Assembly: GCF_020991475.1 (NCBI RefSeq)
Contig: NZ_JAJMPA010000002.1
Location: 620,001-684,000, forward strand
Origin: Pedobacter sp. MC2016-14
Lineage (GTDB): Bacteria > Bacteroidota > Bacteroidia > Sphingobacteriales > Sphingobacteriaceae
Length of the DNA: 64,000 nt
Direction of reading: 5' to 3'
Shown here: one piece after another, positions 56,689-64,000 of the stretch
Layout: each line of letters starts with the position of its first letter
Position numbering within the stretch: the first letter of the stretch is position 1
The notes under the pieces: model-generated
The model's database searches: none
What the model saw: only the letters and a program-made list of their open reading frames with translations
Told to the model about the DNA's origin: nothing
Made by a program: the position numbers and the translations under genes

Positions 56689-58719
56689 ATGAAAACCTCG
56701 TCAAATAAATTATTTGAACCTGCGTTGGTGCAAACTGCACTGAAACAGTCCTTCATTAAACTTGATCCCCGGGTAATGATTAAAAACCCGGTCATGTTTA
56801 CCGTAGAGATCGGAACCGTGATTATGGCGTATGTTACAATATACTCCATGAGCAATAGCGGACAAGGTGCCCCTGCATATAACTTCATTATTTTTCTCAT
56901 CCTGTTGCTGACCGTATTGTTTGCTAATTTTGCCGAGGCCATTGCCGAAGCAAGGGGTAAGGCACAGGCAGACTCATTGAGAAAAACAAGGGAGGAAACA
57001 CCTGCCAAAGTTCTCCTTGCCGATGGTAAAACCGAAATACGCTCCTCTTCTTTACTTAAAAAAGGTGATGTATTTATCTGTGAGGCAGGTGATACGATTC
57101 CGACAGATGGTGAGATCATAGAGGGTATTGCTACAATCGATGAGTCTGCAATTACAGGGGAATCTGCACCGGTGATCCGGGAATCTGGTGGTGACAAGTC
57201 ATCCGTAACTGGAGGTACCAAGGTATTGTCAGACCAAATTAAAGTGCAGGTAAATACACAGCCGGGCGAAAGCTTCCTGGATAAAATGATTGCACTTGTT
57301 GAGGGTGCTTCAAGGCAAAAAACGCCTAACGAGATTGCATTGACCATATTGCTGGCAAGTTTCACACTCGTGTTTATCATTGTATGTGTGACTTTAAAAC
57401 CTTTTGCAGATTATGCGAATACTCCAATTACCATTGCTGCGCTAATTTCGTTATTTGTCTGCCTCATCCCCACAACAATTGGGGGACTTTTATCTGCTAT
57501 TGGTATTGCGGGCATGGATAGGGCACTTAGGGCAAACGTGATTACCAAATCTGGTAAAGCTGTAGAAACCGCCGGTGACATTGACGTATTGTTATTGGAT
57601 AAAACAGGGACAATTACAATTGGTAATCGTAAGGCCACTAGTTTTTATCCGGCGCCGGGAGTTGATATGAACCACTTTATTGAAGCTTGTATCATGAGCT
57701 CACTGGCAGATGAAACGCCAGAAGGTAAGTCTATTCTTGAGCTGGCCGCTGTACAAGGACACAGCATACAAGCAGCTCCGGAGGGTTCCAACTTCATTAA
57801 ATTTACCGCAGAGACACGATCAAGCGGATTGGATACTGCCGATGGTAAGAGAACCCGTAAAGGCGCTTTTGATTCCATCCGAAATATGGTTTTGAAAGCT
57901 GGAAATCCCTTTCCGGTGGAGACAGAAGATCAGGTTAAGGCCATATCAAATAATGGAGGTACGCCCTTGGTGGTTGCACTCAACGAGAAAACTATGGGTG
58001 TAATAGAGCTGCAGGATATCATTAAACCGGGCATTAGCGAGCGTTTTGAGCGCTTACGTAAAATGGGTGTAAAAACGGTAATGGTTACTGGTGATAACCC
58101 ATTGACCGCCAAATTTATTGCAGAGAAAGCAGGTGTAGATGATTTTATCGCTGAAGCAAAACCTGAGGATAAAATGAATTACATTAAGGAAGAACAGGCT
58201 TTAGGTAAGTTGGTTGCGATGATGGGTGATGGAACAAATGATGCGCCTGCGCTTGCACAAGCAGATGTTGGCGTGGCCATGAACAGTGGTACCCAGGCAG
58301 CTAAAGAGGCTGGTAACATGGTGGATTTGGATAATGACCCCACAAAGCTGATTGAGATAGTTGAAATCGGTAAGCAATTACTGATCACTCGTGGAACACT
58401 GACTACGTTTTCTATTGCAAATGATGTGGCAAAATACTTTGCTATTGTTCCGGCTTTGTTCATTGCTTCAATACCCGCTTTACAAAGCTTAAACATCATG
58501 GGCCTACATTCTCCGGAAAGTGCAATCCTCTCTGCGGTCATCTTCAATGCCATCATTATTCCTATTCTAATTCCATTGGCGCTTAAAGGGGTGGAATATA
58601 AAGCCATTGGCGCTAGTGCATTATTGCGCAGGAATCTACTGATTTACGGCCTTGGAGGTGTAATTGCACCGTTTATTGGAATTAAAATAATCGATTTACT
58701 AGTTGGCTTATTCGTTTAA
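56689..58719 (+). CDS. kdpB: Potassium-transporting P-type ATPase subunit KdpB
   Basis: Catalytic subunit of 676 aa. The phosphorylation site is Asp304 in [14 protein letters not shown]; the actuator motif is [15 protein letters not shown]; the hinge is [19 protein letters not shown]. It hydrolyses ATP to drive K+ through KdpA. The N-domain has the short KdpB form with [18 protein letters not shown]. The 60-nt gap to kdpA contains a small frame ATG AAA CCT and the words GATAGC and GCTTCATCA, which resemble the leader at 59312. Confidence 0.97.
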   Translation: MKTSSNKLFEPALVQTALKQSFIKLDPRVMIKNPVMFTVEIGTVIMAYVTIYSMSNSGQGAPAYNFIIFLILLLTVLFANFAEAIAEARGKAQADSLRKTREETPAKVLLADGKTEIRSSSLLKKGDVFICEAGDTIPTDGEIIEGIATIDESAITGESAPVIRESGGDKSSVTGGTKVLSDQIKVQVNTQPGESFLDKMIALVEGASRQKTPNEIALTILLASFTLVFIIVCVTLKPFADYANTPITIAALISLFVCLIPTTIGGLLSAIGIAGMDRALRANVITKSGKAVETAGDIDVLLLDKTGTITIGNRKATSFYPAPGVDMNHFIEACIMSSLADETPEGKSILELAAVQGHSIQAAPEGSNFIKFTAETRSSGLDTADGKRTRKGAFDSIRNMVLKAGNPFPVETEDQVKAISNNGGTPLVVALNEKTMGVIELQDIIKPGISERFERLRKMGVKTVMVTGDNPLTAKFIAEKAGVDDFIAEAKPEDKMNYIKEEQALGKLVAMMGDGTNDAPALAQADVGVAMNSGTQAAKEAGNMVDLDNDPTKLIEIVEIGKQLLITRGTLTTFSIANDVAKYFAIVPALFIASIPALQSLNIMGLHSPESAILSAVIFNAIIIPILIPLALKGVEYKAIGASALLRRNLLIYGLGGVIAPFIGIKIIDLLVGLFV

Positions 58720-58736
58720 ACTTTAAAATTAAAATC

Positions 58737-59300
58737 ATGAAACCATTCATATTACAATCCTTACGCTTAACTGCAGTTTTAATGGTACTGCTCTGCGTTG
58801 TTTATCCCTTAATTGTAGCATTTGCCGGAAGTTTTTCTGAAGGAAAAGGGGGAGGCGAAAAAATCAAGAAAAGCGGTAAAGTGGTAGGCTATGCTTTGCT
58901 TGGCCAGTCTTTTACAAAACCAGAATATTTTTGGGGCAGGCCTTCGGCAGTTGGGTATAATGCGGCTGGCTCTGCTGGTTCAAACAAGGGACCTTCAAAT
59001 CCGGATTACCTGCAACAGGTATCTGACAGGATTGACACGCTGCTGAAATACAACCCAACAATTGATAAAACAGATATACCGGCAGATATGATTACCGCTT
59101 CAGGAAGTGGTTTAGACCCTAATATTTCTGAACAGGGCGCAAAGATCCAGGTTAAAAGGATTGCTGCTTACCGTAAACTGGACGAAAGAAAAGTAGCTGA
59201 ATTGGTGGCTAAAAACACTCAAGGACCTCTATTTGGGTTGTTTGGCCCGTCATCGATAAACGTATTAAAATTAAATATCGCACTCGACGAATTAAAATAA
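58737..59300 (+). CDS. kdpC: Potassium-transporting ATPase subunit KdpC
   Basis: Single-pass inner-membrane subunit of 187 aa with helix at about 11-30 and periplasmic domain. KdpC hallmarks are present: QSFTKPEYFWGRPSAVGYNAAGSAGSN, ADMITASGSGLDPNIS, and the C-terminal LNVLKLNIALDELK-type end. It assembles KdpA with KdpB and increases ATP affinity. It follows kdpB by 17 nt and is followed by the second leader copy and the porin gene. Confidence 0.96.
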   Translation: MKPFILQSLRLTAVLMVLLCVVYPLIVAFAGSFSEGKGGGEKIKKSGKVVGYALLGQSFTKPEYFWGRPSAVGYNAAGSAGSNKGPSNPDYLQQVSDRIDTLLKYNPTIDKTDIPADMITASGSGLDPNISEQGAKIQVKRIAAYRKLDERKVAELVAKNTQGPLFGLFGPSSINVLKLNIALDELK

Positions 59301-59311
59301 TTTATATAACA

Positions 59312-59395
59312 ATGAAACCATCATGATTTTTCTAACCGCACAGTGGGATGAATAAATCTGATAGCTTCATCACAATTAAAAACAAATTTATACAG
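59312..59395 (+). promoter_or_regulatory. Conserved mRNA leader, copy 2 (in front of the kdp porin)
   Basis: Closely similar to 1696-1777: identical first 20 nt (including ATG AAA CCA TCA TGA), identical 24-nt block at 59350-59373 (centre GATAGCTTCATCA), and the same A-rich end running into CAGATGAAAAA. Differences are small insertions near GCACAGTGGGATGAA. It sits 11 nt after kdpC, so it may be an internal leader that sets porin expression apart from the pump. An ATG at 59348 inside it is in frame with the porin but is not its start. Confidence 0.6.
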
Positions 59396-60466
59396 ATGAA
59401 AAAACTCTTAATATTAGCCGCTGCATTACTTACAAGTTCAATTACTTTTGGACAGGAAGAACCAAAAATTAAAGTAACAGGATACCTGGAAACTTATTTT
59501 GGATATGATTTTAACAAACCGTCAGACAACAATAGACCTGGGTTTATATACTCCCATAACCGGCATAATGAGGTCAACTTAAATCTTGGTTTTATTAAAG
59601 GTAGCTATGAAAATGGAATGGTTCGTGCAAACCTTGCTGTAATGGCCGGAACTTATGCAAATGCCAATCTTGCTGCGGAACCTGGTGTGTTGAAGAATAT
59701 CTTTGAAGCCAATGCGGGACTAAAGCTTTCCAAATCTGCAAACCTTTGGCTGGATGCTGGTGTTTTTTCTTCTCATATTGGTTTTGAAAGTGCCATCTCC
59801 AAAGATTGCTGGGTGCTTACAAGGAACATTTCTTCAGAAAACACGCCTTATTATGAATCGGGTGCAAAAATGACCTACATTACCAATGATGGAAAATTGA
59901 CTGCTACGGCACTTTATTTGAATGGATGGCAAAGAATGACCCGCCAGACCGGAAATAGTCAGCCGGCAGGAGGAGTACAGCTTAGCTGGAAACCAACTGG
60001 TAAAATCACGGTGAATTATAGCAATTACCTGGGTACTGAAGGTGCTGATTCTGTACGTGTGAGACGTTTTTACCACAATGTGTACGGAATATTTCAATTA
60101 AGCGACCAGTTTGGTGTTACGCTTGGATTTGATTATGGAACACAGCAAAAAGTAAAGGGAAGTAGTGATAAAAATGAAGTGTTATCTCCTGTGGCTATTG
60201 CGCAATATAAAATTAACAGTAAATGGGCAATGGCGGGTAGAGTGGAGTATTACGAAGATAAAAATGGCGTCTTTATTGCAACAGGTACAGCTAATGGCTT
60301 TAAAACAACTGGATATTCTTTAAATATTGATTATGCACCAATAAGCAATGCAGTGGTGAGGCTGGAAGGCAAATTGTATAACAGTAAAGATGCTGTGTTT
60401 GGACGAGAAGATCAATTTGTTAAGCACAATGCTTTGCTAACAGCTAGTTTTGCTGTCTCATTTTAG
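59396..60466 (+). CDS. Outer-membrane beta-barrel porin of the BBP2/OmpL-like type
   Basis: Barrel protein of 356 aa with signal peptide ending ITFGQ (residue 20). Alternating beta strands with aromatic girdle residues start at VTGYLETYFGYDF and end in ALLTASFAVSF, a typical C-terminal Phe. It matches the BBP2 (OmpL-like porin-2) family. The ATG at 59396 is supported by the same leader-to-start spacing in the susC copy; the start at 59348 would put 16 extra residues before the signal. A porin after kdpC is usual in Bacteroidota kdp clusters and probably allows K+ through the outer membrane. Confidence 0.87.
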   Translation: MKKLLILAAALLTSSITFGQEEPKIKVTGYLETYFGYDFNKPSDNNRPGFIYSHNRHNEVNLNLGFIKGSYENGMVRANLAVMAGTYANANLAAEPGVLKNIFEANAGLKLSKSANLWLDAGVFSSHIGFESAISKDCWVLTRNISSENTPYYESGAKMTYITNDGKLTATALYLNGWQRMTRQTGNSQPAGGVQLSWKPTGKITVNYSNYLGTEGADSVRVRRFYHNVYGIFQLSDQFGVTLGFDYGTQQKVKGSSDKNEVLSPVAIAQYKINSKWAMAGRVEYYEDKNGVFIATGTANGFKTTGYSLNIDYAPISNAVVRLEGKLYNSKDAVFGREDQFVKHNALLTASFAVSF

Positions 60467-60475
60467 TTTAATGTT

Positions 60476-61606
60476 ATGGAAGTAGATGGTAAAGCTGATT
60501 CTGTAAAGAAGTTTCTTGACTTGGTGAAAAAATCAAGAAGGGGTAAGTTTAAGGTGTACATTGGTATGAGTGCTGGCGTAGGAAAAACGTACCGCATGCT
60601 GCAGGAAGCTCATGCACTTTTAAAAAATGGTATCGACATTCAGATTGGCTACATTGAAACCCATAACCGTGAGGAGACCCATGCACTTTTACATGGTATT
60701 CCGGTGATTAAAAGAAGAAAAATCTTTTATAAGGGTAAGGAACTGGAAGAAATGGATGTGCAAGGAATTATCAATCTGCATCCTGAGGTCGTAATTGTTG
60801 ATGAACTGGCCCATACTAATGTAGAAGGGAGTAAGAATGGCAAGAGATGGCAGGATGTAGCTGATATTCTGGATGCTGGAATTAGTGTGATCTCCGCGGT
60901 AAACATCCAGCACCTGGAAAGTATGAATGAGGAGATTGAAACCATTACAGGTATTCCAATTACTGAGCGGATTCCGGACAAAATCCTTGAGTCCGCTGAT
61001 GAGATTGTCAACATAGATTTAACTGCTGATGAACTGATTGATCGGCTTAAGGCGGGGAAGATCTATGACCGTAGTAAAATTGAGCTGGCACTTCATAACT
61101 TTTTTCAGCCTGAAAGAATTCTGCAACTTCGTGAACTGGCGCTAAAAGAGGTAGCACATCACCTGGAGCGGAAAATCAATATTGAAGTGCCTAAGCAAAT
61201 TAAGTTGAGACCAGAACGTTTTTTGGCTTGTATTTCCTCTAACGCTGAAGTAGCAAAAGTAGTGATCCGCAAAACTGCCCGATTGGCTTCTTACTATCGC
61301 TCCCCATGGGTGGTATTGTATGTGCAAAGCGCCAGGGAAAGTGGAGATAAGATTAAGCTGGATAAACAGCGGCATTTGATTAATAATTTTAAACTGGCTA
61401 CAGAACTTGGGGCAGAGGTATTGAAGGTGAAAAGCGATGAGATTACACAAACCATTATCCGCGTTGCAGAAGAAAAGGAAATTACAACAATATGCATTGG
61501 CAAGCCGCATTTAAATTTGTTACAGGTCATCCTGCGAACTGCTATATTTAACCAATTATTACGAAGCATTGCCGCCAGGGACACTGATCTGGTTATTTTA
61601 AGCTAA
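60476..61606 (+). CDS. kdpD: KdpD cytoplasmic sensor half (KdpD domain plus USP domain)
   Basis: Protein of 376 aa corresponding only to the N-terminal half of classical KdpD. The KdpD domain has a Walker A GMSAGVGKTY (30-39) and VIVDELAHTN. A universal-stress-protein domain follows (about 245-375, LACISSNAEVAKVVIRKTARLASYYRSPW). The transmembrane region, GAF, HisKA and HATPase domains of the roughly 900-aa E. coli protein are absent. They are not lost by mutation: the stop is clean and a separate HAMP kinase begins 5 nt later. It probably senses K+ or nucleotide and controls that kinase. Confidence 0.93.
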   Translation: MEVDGKADSVKKFLDLVKKSRRGKFKVYIGMSAGVGKTYRMLQEAHALLKNGIDIQIGYIETHNREETHALLHGIPVIKRRKIFYKGKELEEMDVQGIINLHPEVVIVDELAHTNVEGSKNGKRWQDVADILDAGISVISAVNIQHLESMNEEIETITGIPITERIPDKILESADEIVNIDLTADELIDRLKAGKIYDRSKIELALHNFFQPERILQLRELALKEVAHHLERKINIEVPKQIKLRPERFLACISSNAEVAKVVIRKTARLASYYRSPWVVLYVQSARESGDKIKLDKQRHLINNFKLATELGAEVLKVKSDEITQTIIRVAEEKEITTICIGKPHLNLLQVILRTAIFNQLLRSIAARDTDLVILS

Positions 61607-61611
61607 ATAAA

Positions 61612-63363
61612 ATGAAAATAAAAACAAAACTTCGCCTTGGATTTGGATTCCTTTTTGCCGTGGTACTGTTTTTTGGTGCCATCTCTCTATTTTATCTGAA
61701 CGAAATTTCGGGTAGTGCCAGGGTGATTTTAAAAGACAATTATAAATCTTTAAAATATACTGCCGAAATGCGGACACTGCTGGATCAAAATGATCTTCCG
61801 CTAGCAGACACTGTGAAAAGCGCATTTGAAAAACAGATGAGGCTGGAAGCCTTAAATGTGACAGAAGATGGTGAACAGGCTAGTGTAACGAGACTGAAAA
61901 ATGCCTATCAGGTTGTAGTTTCAAAGCCTGCCAGCCAAATCATTGAGCAAAATGCCGTACGTGAAATTAGATCTGTTTTAAGCAACATTGAACAGATTAA
62001 CCTGAATGCAATTGCAAGAAAGAATGCAAAAGCACAAGCAGCTGTGGAGAAGGCGACATTGTACCTTATTTTTGCAGCCTCTATTAGTTTCCTTATCTTA
62101 TTTAGCTTTATTGTTAATTTTCCTGGTTTTGTAGCCAATCCGCTCCATGAGTTTATAATGGCCATAAAAGAGGTGAGCCGTAAGAATTATAAGCAAAGGC
62201 TCGAATTTCATAACAATGATGAATTTTCTGAATTGGCTGAAGCATTCAATGCGATGACAGCATTGCTTGCTGAATGGGAGAATAGCAATTTGGCAGAGCT
62301 TAAGTCAGAAAAACTTAGAATTGAAGCCATCATTGAGCAGATGGATGATGCCATTATTGGAATTAACCATAAGCAGGAAGTGTTGTTTTTAAATAAAGTT
62401 GCGGCGGGATTGCTTAATTTGAACAAAAATGATGTACTTGGAAAAAATTCTAAAGAATTGGGCCTTAAGAATGACCTGCTGAAAAGGATTTTGGAAACTA
62501 CTGACCACAGCAATCCCCTAAAAATTTACGCAGATCACAAGGATTCTTATTTTCAGCTGGACAGCAAGGAAATTGTGATCCCTAATTTTGACCGTCAGGA
62601 ACAAAGTGTATTGATTGCAGCAACAAAGTCGGCAGGAACAGTATATGTGCTTAAAAACATTACTGAATTTAAAGAGTTGGATGAAGCCAAGACTAATTTT
62701 ATAGCTACAGTATCACATGAATTAAAAACACCATTGGCATCCATCAAGATGAGCCTCAAACTTTTAAGTGACAATAGGGTAGGTGAGGTAAATCAGGAAC
62801 AGCGGCAATTGCTGGAGCATATAAAGGAAGATAGTGACCGGCTGTTGGGTATTACCGGTGAATTGTTAAACCTGGCGCAAGTAGAGACAGGTAATTTACA
62901 GCTCAATTTTGTAAGGACCAATCCGTTGAAGATAGCGGTTTATGCTATGGATGCGGTTAGGTTTCAGGCAGAACAGAAATCTATCCTATTGGAACTGATT
63001 TGCCGTAATGATTTACCCGATGTAAACGCAGACATTGAAAAAACCGCTTGGGTGATGATTAACTTTCTGTCTAATGCATTGCGTTATAGCCCTGCTAAAT
63101 CAAAAGTGATTGTTCAGATTGTGGAACTGGATGGAAACATTGAGTTTTCTGTCAGGGATTTTGGCAAGGGAATAGATGAACAGTATCGTGAACGCTTGTT
63201 TGACAGGTATTTTCAGGTGCCAACAGATGGGTATAACAAATCTGGATCGGGACTGGGATTAGCGATTTCTAAAGACTTTATTACGGCAGAAAATGGAAAA
63301 ATATGGGTTGAAAGTGAAATTGGTGTGGGTAGCAGGTTTTGCTTTTTACTTCCTGCATTTTGA
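61612..63363 (+). CDS. HAMP-PAS sensor histidine kinase of the kdp cluster
   Basis: Membrane histidine kinase of 583 aa. Two transmembrane helices (about 9-30 and 149-171) flank a periplasmic helical domain of about 120 residues. A HAMP domain and a PAS-like domain (about 235-345, IIEQMDDAIIGINHKQEVLFLN) follow. HisKA has His369 in ATVSHELKTPLAS, and the HATPase domain has SGSGLGLAISKDF. It lies 5 nt after kdpD, so both are translated together. With the NtrC-type regulator at 53223 it likely forms the K+ two-component system. Confidence 0.9.
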   Translation: MKIKTKLRLGFGFLFAVVLFFGAISLFYLNEISGSARVILKDNYKSLKYTAEMRTLLDQNDLPLADTVKSAFEKQMRLEALNVTEDGEQASVTRLKNAYQVVVSKPASQIIEQNAVREIRSVLSNIEQINLNAIARKNAKAQAAVEKATLYLIFAASISFLILFSFIVNFPGFVANPLHEFIMAIKEVSRKNYKQRLEFHNNDEFSELAEAFNAMTALLAEWENSNLAELKSEKLRIEAIIEQMDDAIIGINHKQEVLFLNKVAAGLLNLNKNDVLGKNSKELGLKNDLLKRILETTDHSNPLKIYADHKDSYFQLDSKEIVIPNFDRQEQSVLIAATKSAGTVYVLKNITEFKELDEAKTNFIATVSHELKTPLASIKMSLKLLSDNRVGEVNQEQRQLLEHIKEDSDRLLGITGELLNLAQVETGNLQLNFVRTNPLKIAVYAMDAVRFQAEQKSILLELICRNDLPDVNADIEKTAWVMINFLSNALRYSPAKSKVIVQIVELDGNIEFSVRDFGKGIDEQYRERLFDRYFQVPTDGYNKSGSGLGLAISKDFITAENGKIWVESEIGVGSRFCFLLPAF

Positions 63364-63415
63364 AATCTGCATAAAAAAGCCTAGGTTTGCAACCTGCAAA
63401 TGAAAAAATGCATCG

Positions 63416-63489
63416 GGGCCATTAGCTCAGTTGGTTAGAGTAGAAGACTCATAATCTTTTGGTCGATGGTTCGAGCCCATCATGGCCCA
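63416..63489 (+). tRNA. tRNA with CAU anticodon (elongator Met or tRNA-Ile2)
   Basis: A complete 74-nt cloverleaf: acceptor GGGCCAT/ATGGCCC, D arm GCTC/GAGT, anticodon stem GAAGA/TCTTT with loop CTCATAA, T arm GATGG TTCGAGC CCATC, discriminator A at 63489. The acceptor stem is fully paired, which excludes the initiator. CAU could be elongator Met or the lysidine-modified tRNA-Ile2, and the TGGTC variable region resembles tRNA-Ile2 of enterics. CCA is not encoded. A terminator follows. Confidence 0.93.
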
Positions 63490-63490
63490 C

Positions 63491-63525
63491 AACCCCTCCT
63501 TACAGTCCGTAAAGAGGGGTTTTTT
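63491..63525 (+). terminator. Terminator after the tRNA gene
   Basis: Stem AACCCCTC (63491-63498) and GAGGGGTT (63514-63521), inner TAC/GTA pairing, followed by a T run. Confidence 0.85.
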
Positions 63526-63620
63526 CTTTCCAAATATTTATAAGCCTTTATCTCGTAGCTTAAAGTATGTTTTGATTCGAGCCCAATAGGGGGGCATGTT
63601 TGTTGGGAATAATGTAAAGC

Positions 63621-64000
63621 CTATTTCGGTCTAGAAAAAGAAAAATTATAAGTTAGTCGAAGCCCTAGAACAGTTGTGTTTTCGTAAGGGTCTACTTTAA
63701 TTATTTCTCCATGAAGGTCTATGTCTATAAAATTCCGTCTGGAACCTACCAGTTGATATCCTATAGCTACAGAAGGTCCAACTCCGGCATAAACATCACC
63801 TCCAATATAGGCTATCCCACCGAAAAGCAGGTGAAATCTAGGTATTGGATAATACTTTCCTGAAATACCTAAATATCCATTATAAGGCGTTTCTAGGCCA
63901 ATCGATGGTACTAAAGAAATTCTGTTTGCAAGTTTTATTTCGCCTTGCAATCTAGCACCAATTCCACTTTCGCGATTGTATGAGCCCGTTTTCGAAACAT
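63621..64000 (-). CDS. Outer-membrane beta-barrel protein, 3' part (cut by the window edge)
   Basis: The reading frame is open from the window edge at 64000 to a TAG at 63621, so about 126 C-terminal residues are visible and the start lies outside. An internal TTG at 63950 is not the true start, as coding pattern continues upstream (GSYNRESGIGARLQGEI). Alternating strands such as ISLVPSIGLETPYNGYLGISGKYY and VLGLRLTYNFSFSRPK, with an aromatic-rich last strand, indicate a small outer-membrane barrel. The product family cannot be decided. Confidence 0.65.
   Translation of the reverse strand, partial: VSKTGSYNRESGIGARLQGEIKLANRISLVPSIGLETPYNGYLGISGKYYPIPRFHLLFGGIAYIGGDVYAGVGPSVAIGYQLVGSRRNFIDIDLHGEIIKVDPYENTTVLGLRLTYNFSFSRPK

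Noticed and set aside
63391..63403. Hairpin AGGTTTGCAACCT between the HAMP kinase and the tRNA
   Set aside because: The stem is only 5 bp and no T run follows, so it is not called as a terminator.

Overview
The window looks like a chromosome segment of a soil or plant-associated Bacteroidota, most likely a Sphingobacteriaceae member of the Pedobacter type. The evidence is SusC/SusD pairs, DUF1735, GH97, GH127, DUF6266 and BBP2-type porins, many lipoprotein signals followed by Lys/Asp, promoters of the TAnnTTTG type, A-rich rather than Shine-Dalgarno start regions, and moderate GC. No insertion sequence, prophage, CRISPR array or rRNA operon is visible. This genus-level reading is inference from family content, not from a marker gene.

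Region 1 (about 0.3-21 kb, plus strand) is a glycan utilisation locus. It has an IPT/NHL surface lipoprotein, a SusC transporter behind an unusual conserved leader, SusD and a DUF1735 lipoprotein, then a strong terminator. After it comes an enzyme run: an FN3-metallopeptidase-like lipoprotein, a GH2 beta-galactosidase, GH16, a GH97 with the retaining alpha-galactosidase Asp, a PL11 rhamnogalacturonan lyase, a CE12-type esterase, aminopeptidase P and a BNR propeller protein. Two or three small unknown genes follow.

Region 2 (22-38.6 kb) holds a second GH2 enzyme, two different GH127-type beta-L-arabinofuranosidases, an APC permease, a complete four-enzyme trans-4-hydroxyproline degradation operon and an AraC regulator. 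Read together, regions 1 and 2 look like a locus for hydroxyproline-rich plant wall glycoproteins (extensin or arabinogalactan protein, perhaps linked to rhamnogalacturonan I). Glycosidases strip galactose and beta-L-arabinofuranose, peptidases open the backbone, and the released hydroxyproline is burned to 2-oxoglutarate. This is the main hypothesis of the report.

Region 3 (38.7-46 kb) has a secreted serine protease, a hybrid histidine kinase with a thioredoxin-fold protein, a PhoX-like lipoprotein and a di-heme peroxidase. Region 4 (45.9-49.6 kb) is a GbsR/MarR-type regulator with a perfect 15-bp inverted-repeat operator; a degenerate copy lies in front of the neighbouring four-gene operon (DCC, TIGR01777, SRPBCC, DUF5519). 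Region 5 (49.6-53.2 kb) has a repeat-bearing intergenic stretch, two DUF6266 paralogues, a glycosyltransferase and miaE.

Region 6 (53.2-63.4 kb) is a Bacteroidota-type potassium operon: a sigma-54 response regulator, a new small hydrophobic ORF, kdpF, kdpA, kdpB, kdpC, a porin behind a second copy of the SusC leader, a KdpD reduced to its cytoplasmic sensor half, and a separate HAMP histidine kinase. A CAU-anticodon tRNA with terminator and the 3' end of an outer-membrane protein gene close the window.
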